From positions 4,350-68,349 of the forward strand of contig VBJR01000152.1 of NCBI GenBank assembly GCA_005880175.1: 64,000 nt of DNA, written 5' to 3'. Position 1 is the stretch's first letter. Each line of letters starts with the position of its first letter. Origin of the DNA: Chloroflexota bacterium (GTDB lineage Bacteria; Chloroflexota; Dormibacteria; Dormibacterales; Dormibacteraceae). Made by a program: the position numbers and the translations under genes. The notes below the pieces were generated by a model. It worked only from the letters and a program-made list of their open reading frames with translations. It ran no database searches and was not told the origin of the DNA. Positions 62,761 through 64,000 of the stretch are shown here, one piece after another.

Positions 62761-64000
62761 ATGCGCGCCCGCGCCGGCGCCCGGTTCCCCGAGGTCGAGG
62801 TGGCGCGGCCGGCCAGCGCCGAGGAGGTGGCGGCGCTGCTCCGGTCGGGCCGCCGGGTGATCCCGATGGGCGGCGGCAGCGGCGTGTGCGGCGCCCTCGC
62901 GCCGGCGCCCGGCGACCTGGTGCTCGACCTGGGCGCCCTGGACCGGGTCGAGATCGACGAGGCGAACCTGCTGGTCCGGGCCGGCGCGGGCGTGAACGGC
63001 ATGGACCTGGAGCGGCGCCTGAACGAGCGCGGCCTGACGCTGGGCCACTTCCCCAGCTCGCTGCCGGTCACGACGGTGGGCGGCCTCGTCTCGACCCGCT
63101 CGTCCGGCCAGGAGTCGAGCCGCCACGGGAGCATCGAGGACCTGCTCGTGGGCCTGACGGTCGCGCTGGAGGACGGCACGCTCGCCGAGGCCCGCGCGCA
63201 CCCGCGCACCGCGGCCGGGCCGCCGCTCCACCTGCTGTTCGCCGGCGCCGAGGGCACCCTGGGCGTGGTGCTGGAGGCGGTGCTGCGCGTCCGCCGGCGG
63301 CCCGAGGCGGTCATCGGCCGCGGCTGGCGGCTGGCCGGCGTGGACGCCGGGCTGGGCGCGCTCCGCGAGGCGATGCAGCGCGACCTGCGGCCGCTGGTGC
63401 TGCGCCTCTACGACCCGGCCGACTCCGCGTTCCAGGGCCCGGACGGCGGCTGCCTGCTGGTCGCCGCCACGGCCGGCCCGCGCGCCGTGGCGGAGGCCGA
63501 GGCGGCGGTCCTGGCCGAGATCGCGGCCGGCGCCGGCGCCGAACCCCTGGGCGAGGCGCCCTGGGAGCGCTGGCTGGACCACCGGTTCGACCTGTCGGCC
63601 GACCGGCTGCGCGAGTTCCTGGCGCCGGAGGGCGCGTTCCTGGACACGATCGAGCTGGCGGCCGTGTGGACGGCGCTCCCGGCCCTCTACGAGGAGGTGC
63701 GTTCGCACCTGGCGGCGGCTGCCGGCCTCACGCTGTGCCACTTCAGCCACGCGTACGCGCAGGGCTGCTGCGCCTACTTCACGTTCGCGGGCTCGGCCCC
63801 GGACGAGGCGGCCGCGCAGGCCGCGTACGGGGAGGCCTGGCGGGGCGCGATGGAGATCGCCCTGCGGCGGGGAGCCACGATCAGCCACCATCACGGCGTG
63901 GGCCAGGTGCGCGAACCGTGGATCCGGGCGGAGCTCGGGGGCTGGTGGAACGTCTGGACGCGCGTGCGCCGGGCGCTGGACCCGCGCGACGCGTTGAATC
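62761..64000 (+). CDS. FAD-linked oxidase (alkyl-DHAP synthase/GlcD-like), partial
   Basis: 413 residues visible, running off the window. VARPASAEEVAALLRSGRRV, then IPMGGGSGVCGALAPAPGDL, is the FAD-binding type 4 (PCMH) domain. PSSLPVTTVGGLVSTRSSGQ, SSRHGSIEDLLVGLTVALED and GTLGVVLEAVLRVRRRPEAV continue it, and CHFSHAYAQGCCAYFTF and SHHHGVGQVREPWI are substrate-domain motifs with the conserved HHHG. Closest to alkylglycerone-phosphate synthase-like oxidases, consistent with glycerol-phosphate metabolism next to GlpB. The N-terminus is short, perhaps from the same junction deletion. Confidence 0.85.
   Translation, partial: MRARAGARFPEVEVARPASAEEVAALLRSGRRVIPMGGGSGVCGALAPAPGDLVLDLGALDRVEIDEANLLVRAGAGVNGMDLERRLNERGLTLGHFPSSLPVTTVGGLVSTRSSGQESSRHGSIEDLLVGLTVALEDGTLAEARAHPRTAAGPPLHLLFAGAEGTLGVVLEAVLRVRRRPEAVIGRGWRLAGVDAGLGALREAMQRDLRPLVLRLYDPADSAFQGPDGGCLLVAATAGPRAVAEAEAAVLAEIAAGAGAEPLGEAPWERWLDHRFDLSADRLREFLAPEGAFLDTIELAAVWTALPALYEEVRSHLAAAAGLTLCHFSHAYAQGCCAYFTFAGSAPDEAAAQAAYGEAWRGAMEIALRRGATISHHHGVGQVREPWIRAELGGWWNVWTRVRRALDPRDALN

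Overview
The window is 64 kb of very G+C-rich, densely packed bacterial chromosome. Many genes overlap their neighbour by four bases or fewer (NTGA junctions). Several starts have a TANNNT hexamer 8-10 bases upstream and no Shine-Dalgarno site, which points to leaderless mRNAs. Together with a threonyl-tRNA synthetase that lacks the TGS domain, BTAD/SARP-type regulation and an aromatic polyketide cluster, this suggests a high-GC Terrabacteria lineage (Actinomycetota, Chloroflexota or Dormibacterota). The sequence read by eye cannot decide between them.

Layout. 1-8.1 kb: DinG-type exonuclease/helicase, rsmI, metG, tatD, rsmA and an MFS exporter, all on +, then a broken dedA. 8.7-17 kb: thrS, a lipoprotein on -, infC-rpmI-rplT behind a leader with an attenuator-like terminator, an rRNA methyltransferase and pheST. 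17-23.5 kb: rfbA, rfbB and tyrS on -, then a 1100-residue secreted multidomain protein.

23.7-47.6 kb: a type II (aromatic) polyketide biosynthetic cluster. It holds KS-alpha, KS-beta/chain-length factor, ACP, dedicated accA/accD, two SRPBCC aromatase/cyclases, three SnoaL-fold proteins, a metallo-beta-lactamase-fold protein, an FAD hydroxylase, three methyltransferases, a family-1 glycosyltransferase, a B12-binding radical SAM enzyme, a family-2 glycosyltransferase, a sugar epimerase, an SDR, a ParB-like and a BTAD regulator, and a PadR/DrrAB-type export module. rfbA/rfbB may supply dTDP-deoxysugar to the glycosyltransferase. In outline, AccA/AccD would supply malonyl-CoA, KS-alpha/CLF/ACP build the chain, the cyclases fold and aromatise it, the hydroxylase, methyltransferases and radical SAM enzyme tailor it, the glycosyltransferase glycosylates it and DrrAB exports it.

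47.7-64 kb: housekeeping genes again: yebC-ruvC-ruvA-ruvB-secD-secF, rimP-nusA-ylxR, pcm (antisense), infB-rbfA-nrnA-truB-ribF, and glpB plus an FAD-linked oxidase that runs off the end.

Two features cut across the window. (1) A family of short hairpin-headed repeats (41.4, 54.5 and 61.5 kb) sits at gene starts, each beside a duplication of adjacent sequence, and the duplications leave the downstream genes intact. (2) At least eight genes, including ruvB, secD and truB, lack internal blocks of roughly 10-60 codons, mostly out of frame. That many lesions in housekeeping genes looks more like systematic small assembly or sequencing deletions than gene decay, so 'broken' genes here should be treated with caution.
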